Origin: G965220075 sp965220075
Lineage (GTDB): Bacteria; Chloroflexota; UBA11872
Direction of reading: 5' to 3'
DNA length: 64,000 nucleotides
NCBI GenBank assembly: GCA_965220075.1
Contig: OZ244806.1
Coordinates: 124,001-188,000 of the forward strand
In this document: positions 8,935 through 16,948 of the stretch, one piece after another
Position numbering within the stretch: the stretch's first letter is position 1
Layout: every line of letters starts with the position of its first letter
The notes under the pieces: generated by a model
The model's input: the letters and a program-made list of their open reading frames with translations, nothing else
What the model was told of the DNA's origin: nothing
Databases searched by the model: none
Translations under genes and position numbers: made by a program

Positions 8935-9292
8935 CCGGAGCCGCCTGGTCGTCTGCCGGCTGGACGAGCTGCCGCCGGGCGAACGCCGCGAAGTCGAGGC
9001 GGGCGGCGAGTACGGCGTCGTGGTCTTCAACGTCGCGGGCCGCTTGTACGCGCTGCGCAACAGGTGTCCGCACAAAGGCGCGCCGCTGGGCCGCGGCCGG
9101 CTGCGGCCGCACGTGACGGCGCCGCGGGTCGGTGAGTGGGGCTATGCGCGCGAGGACGAGATCATCGAGTGCCCCTTCCACCATTGGGAGTTCGACCTGC
9201 GCACGGGCCGGGCGCTCTACGACCCGCGGCTGCGAGCCAAGACCTATAGGGTCGAGGTCGAGGACGGAAACGTGGTGCTCTATCGAGAGTGA
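8909..9292 (+). CDS. Small Rieske [2Fe-2S] ferredoxin-like protein (copy 2)
   Basis: 127 residues. Ligands are seen in NRCPHKGAPLG (Cys53, His55) and ECPFHHWEFD (Cys88, His91). Between them is a longer insertion than in copy 1 (RPHVTAPRVGEWGYAR). The ATG at 8909 lies inside the end of the amidohydrolase gene; the first 14 residues may be non-native, but no other usual start precedes the conserved VVCRLDELPPGE region. Predicted soluble electron carrier. The same gene order and overlap as copy 1 suggests a functional pair with the amidohydrolase. Confidence 0.86.
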   Translation: MRAHSSTSNRSRLVVCRLDELPPGERREVEAGGEYGVVVFNVAGRLYALRNRCPHKGAPLGRGRLRPHVTAPRVGEWGYAREDEIIECPFHHWEFDLRTGRALYDPRLRAKTYRVEVEDGNVVLYRE

Positions 9293-9351
9293 CGCTCCGA
9301 GCTGCCGGCGGCGCGCCATAGAGTCACGAAAGACTGCCGGGAATCAGGCGT

Positions 9352-10227
9352 CTAGGACGGCTCGCGCTCGCTGCTGAGGACCGGCAACGCCTCGTTGAGG
9401 GAGCCCGACCGGAAGCCCTGCAGATCGAGTGTGACGAAGGCGAAGCCGAGCGCCTTGAGGCCGTCCACGATGCGGTCGCGGCGCTGGTCGTCCGCGGTGA
9501 GGCGCGCAAGCTCGCCGGGCGGGACCTCGATGCGCGCCAGGGAGTCGTGATGGCGTACGCGCAGCTCGCGGAAGCCTTCCGCCCGCAACAAGGCCTCAGC
9601 GTGCTCGACTTGACGGAGTCGCTCTTCGGTCACCGTCACCCCATACGCGATGCGCGACGCCAGGCAGGCCGTGGCGGGCTTGTCCCAGCTTGGCAGGCCC
9701 AACTCACGGGAGAGGCGCCGCACTTCGTCCTTGGTCAGGCCAGCCTCAATCATAGGCGCGCGCGCTCCGCGCTGCCGGCTGGCCTGCATGCCGGGACGAA
9801 AGTCTCCTACGTCGTCGACCACGGGGCCGTAGATCATGTAGGGAATGGCGCGCTCGCGGGCGTATTCCCGCAAGCGGTCGAAGAGCTCGGCCTTGCAATG
9901 GAAACAGCGCGACGCGTCGTTCTTGCGGTAGGCGGCGCTGCCCAGCTCATGAGTCTCGATGAACTCATGGCGAATGCCGATCCGGGCCACGAAGCGGGCC
10001 GCATCCTCGCGCTCGTCGGCGGCGAGGCTGGGAGAAACCGCCGTTACGGCCACGGCGTTGGCGCCCAGCGCGTCGTAGGCCGCCTTGGCCAGGTAGGTGC
10101 TGTCCACCCCGCCGGAGTAGGCGACTACGACGCGCCGCATCCCGCGCAGGATCGCTTCCAGCCGGCCGGCCTTGGCGGCCAGCGGAGCGTCGAGTACGGC
10201 CGGTCGGGCGTCGGTGGATGCGGCCAT
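9352..10227 (-). CDS. larE: LarE-like ATP-dependent sacrificial sulfur transferase
   Basis: 291 residues. The PP-loop VAYSGGVDSTYL (residues 35-46) adenylates the substrate. The LarE signature SWDKPATACLASR places a cysteine at residue 188, the position of the sulfur-donating cysteine in LarE. A second pair, CFHC at 108-111, raises the possibility of a cluster-bearing multi-cysteine LarE. LarE converts a dicarboxylated pyridinium nucleotide into its thiocarboxylate during nickel-pincer cofactor synthesis. No larA, larB or larC is in the window. It lies 12 bp after the JAMM gene in an operon headed by an Rrf2 regulator. Confidence 0.85.
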   Translation of the reverse strand: MAASTDARPAVLDAPLAAKAGRLEAILRGMRRVVVAYSGGVDSTYLAKAAYDALGANAVAVTAVSPSLAADEREDAARFVARIGIRHEFIETHELGSAAYRKNDASRCFHCKAELFDRLREYARERAIPYMIYGPVVDDVGDFRPGMQASRQRGARAPMIEAGLTKDEVRRLSRELGLPSWDKPATACLASRIAYGVTVTEERLRQVEHAEALLRAEGFRELRVRHHDSLARIEVPPGELARLTADDQRRDRIVDGLKALGFAFVTLDLQGFRSGSLNEALPVLSSEREPS

Positions 10228-10239
10228 GGGAACTAGGCT

Positions 10240-10689
10240 CTAGCCGGCGTTCGGTTGCACGCCCGGCGCTGAATCGACTACGGCGAGTACGTCTTCATCC
10301 ACAGTACCGCCTTTGAGCCAGAACAGGCGGGCGACGGGACGCCGGGGGTCGGCCAGGGAAACGATTAGAAAGCGCGAGACCTCGCTGTAGCCGGTTTCCA
10401 CCGCCTCGCGCAGATCCGTCGCGGATGGGTAGGCCTCGCTGGCGGGATGCGAGTGATAGAAAGCGATGATCTCCCCGTCGCGCTCGACCTCGATCTCACG
10501 CCAGGCGCGGTACATGTCTTCCGGCGCGATGCGGTAGCGCACCGGACTAGCAAGCTCGTTGCGGGCCGGGTAGATCTTGCCGGCTTGGTCGCCGTCGCCG
10601 CCGATCAGGCCGCAGCACTCCAGGGGCGCCTCGCGGCGGGCGTGATCGACCATCTGCGCAAGCTGGGCGGACGTGATCTGCAGCGGCAC
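10240..10689 (-). CDS. JAMM/MPN+ metalloprotease, sulfur-carrier-processing type
   Basis: A 149-residue single JAB domain (Prok-JAB, M67). The zinc motif is complete: Glu24 in LECCGLIGG, then HSHP at 79-82 with Ser89 and Asp92 completing HxHPx(6)SxxD. Bacterial stand-alone members such as Mec+ cleave C-terminal extensions from ubiquitin-like sulfur carriers in cysteine, thiamine or molybdopterin sulfur relay. The position between an Rrf2 regulator (2-bp gap) and LarE supports a role in sulfur transfer. No small sulfur carrier gene is adjacent. Confidence 0.87.
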   Translation of the reverse strand: MPLQITSAQLAQMVDHARREAPLECCGLIGGDGDQAGKIYPARNELASPVRYRIAPEDMYRAWREIEVERDGEIIAFYHSHPASEAYPSATDLREAVETGYSEVSRFLIVSLADPRRPVARLFWLKGGTVDEDVLAVVDSAPGVQPNAG

Positions 10690-10691
10690 GG

Positions 10692-11129
10692 CTAGATGCT
10701 GTAGGCGGTGCGATCACGGGCTTCGTGCATCTCATCGGCAAGCTCCGAGATCGCCACCGCGCTTAGCGCTTCCTCCATGGCCGACCGCAACCGGCGCCAC
10801 ACCGGGCGCTGCGAGCAGACATCCGTGAGGTCGCATGCGCGTGGATCGTCAAGGCACTCCAGCAGGGCGAATGGGCCTTCGAGCGCGGTGACGACTTCAG
10901 CCATGCTGATGGTTCCGGGCGCGCGCGCAAGCTCGTGGCCGCCCTGCGGGCCGCGGGTGCTGCGCACCAGTCCGGCTTTGCGCAGGGCCGTAAAGACCTG
11001 CTCCAGGTAGACGGGCGGAATGAACATGCGCCGGGCAACCGCGGCGCTCTGGATGGGACCTTGGCCGTAGTGCAGCGCCAAATCGGTGAGCGCGCGGACG
11101 CCATAGTCGGCCCGCATGGAAATCCGCAT
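10692..11129 (-). CDS. Rrf2 family Fe-S responsive transcriptional regulator
   Basis: 145 residues. The N-terminal winged helix begins MRISMRADYGVRALTDLAL, typical of IscR/Rrf2, and contains the wing GPQGGHELAR. Three cysteines, Cys92, Cys99 and Cys105 (ECLDDPRACDLTDVC), match the [2Fe-2S] ligand spacing of IscR within one residue, so cluster binding is likely. ATG 11129 has GAGGT about 9 nt upstream. It heads the JAMM-LarE operon and probably autoregulates it in response to Fe-S or sulfur status. Confidence 0.9.
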   Translation of the reverse strand: MRISMRADYGVRALTDLALHYGQGPIQSAAVARRMFIPPVYLEQVFTALRKAGLVRSTRGPQGGHELARAPGTISMAEVVTALEGPFALLECLDDPRACDLTDVCSQRPVWRRLRSAMEEALSAVAISELADEMHEARDRTAYSI

Positions 11130-11254
11130 AGCGCAGTACCTCGTGAACGATGAGCCTGCCTCAGTCTGACAAATGGCGTTCCGGCAGGACAACGTTGCTG
11201 AAGAGGGGCGGCGAACTAGCGACGAGAGCCGCACGGTGCGGGGGAATGCGCGCG

Positions 11255-11281
11255 TTAGCACTCGCACACGGCGACTGCTAA
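11255..11281. promoter_or_regulatory. CIRCE-like HrcA operator upstream of groEL-1
   Basis: The sequence TTAGCACTC-N9-GACTGCTAA differs from the canonical CIRCE (TTAGCACTC-N9-GAGTGCTAA) at one position and keeps the exact 9-nt spacer. It lies 185 bp before the groEL-1 start and directly precedes the promoter. HrcA binding and heat-shock control follow from the known role of this element. No hrcA is in the window. Confidence 0.88.
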
Positions 11282-11285
11282 TTTC

Positions 11286-11315
11286 TTGACGCTCAGATTG
11301 GGGGCCGCCTAAAAT
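11286..11315 (+). promoter_or_regulatory. Sigma-70-type promoter of groEL-1
   Basis: A TTGACG -35 at 11286-11291, an 18-bp spacer and a TAAAAT -10 at 11310-11315. It begins 4 bp after the CIRCE-like repeat, so HrcA bound there would interfere with RNA polymerase. The predicted leader before the ATG at 11466 is about 145 nt. Confidence 0.65.
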
Positions 11316-11465
11316 TGCGCTGCTAATAGAAGTGACGCGCGATGGCGCTCGCGCCGCCGCGAACGTCGGTGAAGCGATCCAGACCCGGGTCTGACATATC
11401 GCCGCAAGTTTAGGCAGCGGCGAGGACCCTCGACAGATACCCGCTCGGCGGGAAGGAAGTTGCAA

Positions 11466-13097
11466 ATGCCGAAGGACATCATGCTCGACGCGCCCGCCCG
11501 CACAAAGCTGATGCAAGGGATCGATACCGTGGCAAACGCGGTGAAGACGACGCTCGGTCCCAAGGGGCGTAACGTCGCGCTAGGCAAGAAGTACGCAGGT
11601 CCAACGGTTACGCATGACGGCGTGACCGTGGCCAAGGACATCGATCTCGAGGATCCCTTCGAGGACATGGGAGCGCAGCTAATCAAGGAAGCCGCCAGCA
11701 AGACCAACGACGTGGCGGGCGACGGCACCACCACGGCCACCGTGCTGGCGCAGGCGATCCTGCGCGAGGGCATGAAGAACGTGGCCGCGGGCGCCAATCC
11801 GATGATCATCAAGCGCGGCCTGCAGGATGGGGTCGACGCGGTGGTGGAGGACATCAAGAAGCAGGCGCGCCAGATTCAGGGGCGCGAAGACATCGCCCAG
11901 ATCGCCGCCATCTCGGCCAACGACGAGCAGATCGGTGAGCTTATCGGCGAGGTGATGGACAAGGTCGGCAAGGACGGCGCCATCACGGTGGAAGAATCGC
12001 GCGGGCTGGAGTTCGAGATCGAGTACGTGGAGGGCATGCAGTTCGATCGGGGCTACATCTCACCGTACTTCGTGACGAATCAGGACCGCATGGAGGCAGG
12101 CATCGAGGACGCGCTGATCCTGATCAGCGACAGGAAGCTCTCGGCGGTGGCTGACGTGCTCCCGACCCTCGAGAAGGTGACCCAGGCAGGCAAGAAGGAC
12201 CTGGTGGTCATCGGCGAGGACGTTGACGGCGAGGCGTTGGCGACTCTGGTGGTCAACAAGCTGCGCGGCGTGCTGAACTGCCTGGCCCTGAAGGCGCCCG
12301 GCTACGGCGACAGGCGCAAGGAGATGCTGCAGGACGTCGCCGTCGTAACCGGCGGCACGGTGATCTCCGAGGACATGGGCCGCAAGCTCGAAGGCGTAAT
12401 CCTGGAGGATCTGGGCCGCGCCCGGCGTGTGGTGTCCGACAAGGACAGCACCACGGTGGTGGAAGGCGGCGGCAAGGAGACGGCCATCCAGACGCGCGCT
12501 AGCCAACTCAGAGCGCAGATGGAAGAGGTCACGTCCGACTACGACCGCGAGAAGCTGGAGGAGCGCCTGGCCAAGCTTTCGGGCGGCGTAGCGGTGGTGC
12601 GCGTAGGCGCCGCCACCGAGACCGAGCTCAAAGAGAAGAAGCACCGCGTGGAGGACGCCCTGTCGGCAACCCGCGCGGCCATCGAGGAGGGCATAGTCCC
12701 GGGCGGCGGCATCTCGCTGCTCAACGCCGCCAGCGTTCTGGAGGACGTGGAGGCAAACGCTTCCGGCGACGAGGTGGTGGGCGTGCGGGCGCTGCGCCGC
12801 GCGCTGGAGGAGCCGTTGCGCTGGATCGCGACTAACTCCGGCGCCGACGGCTCCGTGGTTGTCGAGGAGGTGCGGCGCCTCCAGAGGTCTCGGCGCAGCC
12901 GCAACGTCGGTTACAACGTGGTCAGCGAGCAGTTCGGTGACCTGCTCAAGGCCGGCGTGATCGACCCGGCCAAGGTCACACGCTCCGCACTCGAGAACGC
13001 CGCTTCGATCGCGGGCATGATCCTGACGACCGAGGCGCTTATCGCCGACATTCCGGAGGACGAACCGGCCGCCGCGGCGCCGCCGATGGACTACTAG
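11466..13097 (+). CDS. groL: Chaperonin GroEL (copy 1, without GGM tail)
   Basis: 543 residues, full length for GroEL. Conserved features include TTLGPKGRNVAL, the ATPase loop NDVAGDGTTTATVLAQ, GIVPGGGISLL and GVIDPAKVTRSALENAASIAGM. The ATG at 11466 has GGAAGGAAG upstream. The C-terminus ends in an Ala/Pro-rich AAAAPPMDY instead of the Gly-Met repeats found in copy 2. The equatorial region has RRLQRSRRSRNVGYNVV, a basic insertion unlike copy 2. Controlled by the CIRCE-like element. No groES is next to it. Confidence 0.97.
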   Translation: MPKDIMLDAPARTKLMQGIDTVANAVKTTLGPKGRNVALGKKYAGPTVTHDGVTVAKDIDLEDPFEDMGAQLIKEAASKTNDVAGDGTTTATVLAQAILREGMKNVAAGANPMIIKRGLQDGVDAVVEDIKKQARQIQGREDIAQIAAISANDEQIGELIGEVMDKVGKDGAITVEESRGLEFEIEYVEGMQFDRGYISPYFVTNQDRMEAGIEDALILISDRKLSAVADVLPTLEKVTQAGKKDLVVIGEDVDGEALATLVVNKLRGVLNCLALKAPGYGDRRKEMLQDVAVVTGGTVISEDMGRKLEGVILEDLGRARRVVSDKDSTTVVEGGGKETAIQTRASQLRAQMEEVTSDYDREKLEERLAKLSGGVAVVRVGAATETELKEKKHRVEDALSATRAAIEEGIVPGGGISLLNAASVLEDVEANASGDEVVGVRALRRALEEPLRWIATNSGADGSVVVEEVRRLQRSRRSRNVGYNVVSEQFGDLLKAGVIDPAKVTRSALENAASIAGMILTTEALIADIPEDEPAAAAPPMDY

Positions 13098-13115
13098 ACG
13101 GCGGTTTCGAAACGA

Positions 13116-13151
13116 CTAACCGCCCCGCTGGCGCGCCAGCGGGGCGGTTAG
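13116..13151. terminator. Perfect 36-bp palindrome between convergent genes, probable bidirectional terminator
   Basis: Two 18-nt arms starting CTAACCGCCCCGC pair without mismatch. It lies 18 bp after groEL-1 and before the convergent CDF gene end. No T-run follows on either strand, so if it terminates it does so by stem strength or with Rho. Confidence 0.6.
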
Positions 13152-13238
13152 CTTAAGGTCGAGGATGCCGGCACCGGGCCGGCTCTGAGGCGCCGAACCG
13201 GCAACCCCGGAGCCCCTGGCAGGCCCTGAGGCACTCCG

Positions 13239-14165
13239 TCACTCGCGCCCGGAGTCGGACGGATCCGCTTCCGCTTCACGCCTGGCGGGCGCGCGCTCAA
13301 CCGCCGGCTCCACGTGGACCGTGATGTCCACCACCTGGGGAAAGCGCTCACGGATCGCATCTTGCACGTCGTGGGCGATGGCGTGCCCGCGACGCACGCT
13401 GATATCGGGCTCCACGGTGATGTGCAGGTCCATAAAAACCTCGTCGGCCCGACCACGCGAGCGGATCTTGTGCCATCCGCCGACGTTGGGGATGCGCCGC
13501 ACGACGTGATCGATCTCGGCGTCAGGTATCGCAGTGTGATCCAACAGCACCCGGGTGCTGCGGCGGATGATCCGTACGCCGATAATGGATATGGCGGCGG
13601 CCACGAGCAGCGAAGCCGCGGTGTCGGCGTAGGGAACGCCCGCGGCCGCGAGGCTGATTCCCACCAGCACGCCGGCCGAAACGAGCACGTCGGCGGCGGT
13701 CTGGTCGGCGTCCGCGACCAGGAAGTCGCTGTCAAACGCAATCCCGGCCCGGCGCTCGATCACGGCGACGACAAGATTGACCGCCATGGTGACGCCCATG
13801 ACTACAAATGCGACCACCGAAATCTCGGGCTGGACGCCGGACGCGAGGCGCTCGACGGCGTCGCGCACTATCTCGACGACCAGGACGGCCAGCAGCATCA
13901 CGATGCCCAGACTGGCGAAGGTCTCGAACTTGCTGTGTCCGTAGCGATGGGTTGGATCGGGCGGCTGCAGGGCGTAGCTCAGAGCGGCCAAACCCAGCAG
14001 GTTGGCCGCGGCGTCGATGAGCGAGTGGAAGCCGTCGGCGCGTACCGCGGCCGAATCGGTAATGCCGCCGGCCACGATCTTGGCGACCGCGACTCCCGCG
14101 TTGGCCAGGAAGACGAGAGCGATGACGCGCCGCGCGCGCGCCAGTGAGTGGTCCTGCGGCCTCAC
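13239..14165 (-). CDS. Cation diffusion facilitator (CDF) metal exporter
   Basis: 308 residues with about six membrane helices and a C-terminal cytoplasmic domain (DLHITVEPDISVRRGHAIAH). The transport-site signature GFHSLIDAAANL in TM2 gives His-xxx-Asp; TM5 has DADQTAADV, so Asp-xxx-Asp. This is the reverse of the Asp/His arrangement in YiiP, so specificity for Zn, Fe or Mn cannot be read directly. It starts at GTG 14165. It lies downstream of the ZIP, multicopper oxidase and DtxR genes, suggesting export of the same transition metal. Confidence 0.9.
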   Translation of the reverse strand: MRPQDHSLARARRVIALVFLANAGVAVAKIVAGGITDSAAVRADGFHSLIDAAANLLGLAALSYALQPPDPTHRYGHSKFETFASLGIVMLLAVLVVEIVRDAVERLASGVQPEISVVAFVVMGVTMAVNLVVAVIERRAGIAFDSDFLVADADQTAADVLVSAGVLVGISLAAAGVPYADTAASLLVAAAISIIGVRIIRRSTRVLLDHTAIPDAEIDHVVRRIPNVGGWHKIRSRGRADEVFMDLHITVEPDISVRRGHAIAHDVQDAIRERFPQVVDITVHVEPAVERAPARREAEADPSDSGRE

Positions 14166-14326
14166 CGAAAGCGTCCGGAGCGATAGCGCGCAACGCGAAG
14201 CCCGGCCGCCGCGTCGTCAGCTTTGAAACGATCGATGAACATGGCGCTCGCGATGGAGATCTCCTACACCCCTGCGCGCTTCACTTCCGCAGCCAGCCTC
14301 CGAGGCGGGATTGGCCTGCCGGGCCG
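14166..14326. other. Intergenic stretch without recognised gene
   Basis: 161 bp between the CDF and ZIP genes. I see no convincing reading frame, RNA gene or terminator. It may hold a separate CDF promoter, but no clear -10/-35 pair is visible. Confidence 0.4.
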
Positions 14327-15547
14327 CTAACCGATCACCAGCAGGCCCGTGCCGTACATGATGAGCAGTCCCACGCCAAGGCCGATCGCGTTGAGGCCGC
14401 TGGCCAGCGAGCCGCTGGGCGTGGCGGCCATCATGCGGGCGATCTGCCAGACGACCTGGAAGATAGCGCCGGCCCCCACGGCCAGAAACAGTGTGGACCA
14501 AATGGGGGAGAACGCGAACCCGCCAAGCCAGGTGCCGAAGATGGCCGGCACGCCGGCGATGAGGCCGGCCGCGATCAGGTGGGGGAGCAGGCGGCGCAGG
14601 CTCGACTCTCCGCGCGCCAGTGGAGCGGCGATGGCCAGACCCTCGGTTGTGTTGTGCGCGGCAAACCCGATGACGAGGAACGTTCCCAGCGCGATGGCGC
14701 CGCTGGCGTAGGCGGCGCCGATCGCCAGACCCTCGCCGAAGTTGTGCAGGCCGATGCCGACCCCTATCGAATACGTGAGCGCAAGCGCGGCAACGCCGGT
14801 GCTGCCCTGGAGCTCACGCCAGCGATCGACTACCGATATGGCCGCGAAGGCCAGGATGAAGCCAACCGTGGCCAGGCCGATGCCCTGGAACGCGCCCGCA
14901 ACCCCTCCGGCGTCCTCGATCGCTTCGGCCACCGACTCGACTCCGAGGAAGAGCAGCAGGCCGATCGTCAAGCTCAGGAAGAAGTTCAGCCAGCGCGTGG
15001 ACAGACGGCGCAGGAACGGGAACCAGATGAGGCCGATCAGCACGGGCAGGACGCCCACGTAAACGCCCAACAGCGTGAACGTAGCGAGGAACTCTCCGCC
15101 TACTTGCGGCGAGAAGGTCGCTACGTCCACTTCGGTTTCAAAAACGATCCCCGTGCTGCTGATGAGCGCGATTGCGAGAGGCTCGTCCTGCACCCAGGGA
15201 TAGGGAATGTTGACCGTGGCGCGTCCGAGCCGCTCGACTGTCGACGAGGGCGCCACGTCGAAGTTCCAAAGCGCTTCGTCCACGGCGACTTGCGCGATGG
15301 TGACGGGCTCCGGTCCGCCGTTCACTACCTCCACGTGCACGCCGCCCTGGTCGAAGCTGACGCGCTCGATGGTGAGCTCCTCCAGCGGCGGGAACACCTG
15401 GTCGAAGCGGCTGGTGGGATCGAAGCGCGCGAAGAGGAACAGCATGATCCCCAGAAGGGCGAGAGGCATGCCGGCGAACACCCAGAAGCGCACGTCGAGG
15501 CGCGTGCGGTCGGCCGCGCCGGACGGGGGTGCGGACGGGGCTTCCAT
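14327..15547 (-). CDS. ZIP family metal transporter with N-terminal extracytoplasmic domain
   Basis: 406 residues. Residues about 20-40 form one membrane anchor, followed by about 110 residues of beta-rich extracytoplasmic sequence (VSFDQGGVHVEVVNGGPEP). Eight hydrophobic segments follow, with the ZIP metal-site motifs GLHNFGEGLAIG and AAHNTTEGLAIA in TM4 and TM5. ZIP proteins import Zn, Fe or Mn. The extra domain is unusual. ATG 15547 follows a good GGAGGAGAG site and lies 3 bp after the multicopper oxidase stop, so the two are one operon. Confidence 0.9.
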   Translation of the reverse strand: MEAPSAPPSGAADRTRLDVRFWVFAGMPLALLGIMLFLFARFDPTSRFDQVFPPLEELTIERVSFDQGGVHVEVVNGGPEPVTIAQVAVDEALWNFDVAPSSTVERLGRATVNIPYPWVQDEPLAIALISSTGIVFETEVDVATFSPQVGGEFLATFTLLGVYVGVLPVLIGLIWFPFLRRLSTRWLNFFLSLTIGLLLFLGVESVAEAIEDAGGVAGAFQGIGLATVGFILAFAAISVVDRWRELQGSTGVAALALTYSIGVGIGLHNFGEGLAIGAAYASGAIALGTFLVIGFAAHNTTEGLAIAAPLARGESSLRRLLPHLIAAGLIAGVPAIFGTWLGGFAFSPIWSTLFLAVGAGAIFQVVWQIARMMAATPSGSLASGLNAIGLGVGLLIMYGTGLLVIG

Positions 15548-15550
15548 CGG

Positions 15551-16801
15551 TTAGCTCTCCTCCACCGCTTCGAACAGTCCCATCCAGCCAAGCTCCGCGA
15601 ACTCGCTCTGATGGGCGTGAAACATGTAGGAACCAGGGGCCGGCAGGGTGAACTCCAGAACGTGGCGCTCGCCCTGGCTCATCATCACCGTGTCGGTCAA
15701 CTCGAACGTGTCGAGAGTGGTACCGGTGCGGTAGAGGCGAAACATGTCGGCGTGGAGGTGGAAGGAGTTCAGCAGGTCAAACTCGGTGATGTTGACCAGA
15801 TAGACGCGCTGCGGCTCGCCGACTCTCACCTTGATCGGGTGCTTGAAGTAGTGGAACGCGACCGTGTTGACCGCGTAGAAGGTGTTTTCGCCGTCAAACT
15901 GGGTTGAGAAGCCGTTCATGACCATCACCATCTCGCGGGCCGGCGGGCGGCCCTGGGGCGGGTCGATGATGAAAGCGCCGTAGAGACCCTTGTGAATGTG
16001 CCGTTTGAGCGGAACGGAGTGGCAGTGGTAGAGGTGCAGACCCCACGGATGAACCTCGAACTCGTAGGTGAACTGCTCGCCAACGCGCACCACCTCGAAA
16101 ACGCCGTCCATACCCGGCGGATGGATGCCGTGGAAGTGGATGGTGTGGGGGTGGGTGCCTGCGTTGGTGAAGTGGAGGCGCATCACGTCGCCGGCCACGC
16201 AGCGGATGGTCGGGCCAGGCACGCGGCCGTTGTAGGTCCAGGCCGGGAAGTAGACGCCGGGGGCGATCTCGATCTCCCTGTCCACAGCCACGAAGTTGTA
16301 CTCGCGCAGAGTGCGGCCGTCGGGAAGCGTGCTGGCCCGCCCGTAGTCGAACTCTTCGAGGTAGACCATTGGATCGAAGTTGGAGGTGTCCACGTCGCCG
16401 ACCGTGGAGGCGAGCTCGTGGGTGTGATCGAAGCCGTCTCCGGGGTCGATGGGGCACACGAACCCCGTCCGATCCGCGCTCGCGCCGGCCTCGCCGGCGG
16501 CTCGCGCCGCTCGGCGCGAGTCCACGGCCGCGAGCGAGGCCGCGCCCGCCAGACCCGCCAGACCCACGGCGGAGCTGCGCAAGAGGCCGCGCCGCCCCAG
16601 GCGCGTGGGCGTGCGGCGCAGCCGCGTGCGCCCGAAACGCTGAACGAGCGGGGCGACCAGCGAGCCGTAGAGACTTGAAGGGGTGAGGGCGCTCGCCAAG
16701 GACGGCGCTTGCTCAGGGGGGTCGCGTGGCGCGGCCGCAAGCTGCGCGTCCTTGACTTTCGGCGGCTCGCTACCCGGCCCCGGATCCTGATCGGAAGGCA
16801 A
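15551..16801 (-). CDS. Two-domain multicopper oxidase (laccase-like), Tat-exported
   Basis: 416 residues. Twin arginines in LGRRGLLRSSAVGLAGLAG (residues 70-71) indicate Tat export, though the n-region is unusually long. Copper motifs: HTIHFHGIHP (from 219) and LYHCHSVPLKRHIHKGLYG (from 257) in domain 1, SFHLHADMF (from 346) and YMFHAHQSEF (from 392) in domain 2. The cysteine for type-1 copper is in domain 1 only, as in type B two-domain oxidases. A role in oxidising a transition metal handled by the adjacent ZIP transporter is inference. The only start found is TTG 16801, with no ribosome binding site; alternative TTG codons lie further in. Confidence 0.88.
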   Translation of the reverse strand: MPSDQDPGPGSEPPKVKDAQLAAAPRDPPEQAPSLASALTPSSLYGSLVAPLVQRFGRTRLRRTPTRLGRRGLLRSSAVGLAGLAGAASLAAVDSRRAARAAGEAGASADRTGFVCPIDPGDGFDHTHELASTVGDVDTSNFDPMVYLEEFDYGRASTLPDGRTLREYNFVAVDREIEIAPGVYFPAWTYNGRVPGPTIRCVAGDVMRLHFTNAGTHPHTIHFHGIHPPGMDGVFEVVRVGEQFTYEFEVHPWGLHLYHCHSVPLKRHIHKGLYGAFIIDPPQGRPPAREMVMVMNGFSTQFDGENTFYAVNTVAFHYFKHPIKVRVGEPQRVYLVNITEFDLLNSFHLHADMFRLYRTGTTLDTFELTDTVMMSQGERHVLEFTLPAPGSYMFHAHQSEFAELGWMGLFEAVEES

Positions 16802-16948
16802 CGTTGTTAACCTAATGAATTAAACTCTTTTGATATCCTAAAAAATAGTTGCAGGATGCACAAGCCGCCCCGCACTTGCTTGCCACGAGGTCTGCTAGCC
16901 GCAAGCGAGTCGAGCGCGCCGGGTCGTGGGCTTGAGTCCGAAGGGCGG
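16802..16948. promoter_or_regulatory. AT-rich control region before the multicopper oxidase operon
   Basis: 147 bp with a sharply AT-rich core (about 16806-16855) in an otherwise GC-rich segment. It contains the imperfect palindrome TTAACCTAATGAATTAA at 16807-16823, whose reverse complement includes TTAGGTTAA, close to the TTAGGTTAG half-site of DtxR/IdeR. The DtxR-type gene directly upstream makes it a likely target. Runs such as CTAAAAAATAG could hold promoter hexamers, but I cannot fix a -10/-35 pair. Confidence 0.55.

Noticed and set aside
13116..13151. The 36-bp palindrome as a recombination or attachment site
   Set aside because: Its position between convergent gene ends is better explained by a shared terminator; no mobile gene is near.
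14144..15907. A 587-codon open frame on the plus strand opposite the ZIP gene and part of the oxidase
   Set aside because: Antisense to genes with clear metal motifs; its sequence is low-complexity Arg/Gly/Gln/Glu-rich, as expected from GC-rich shadow frames.
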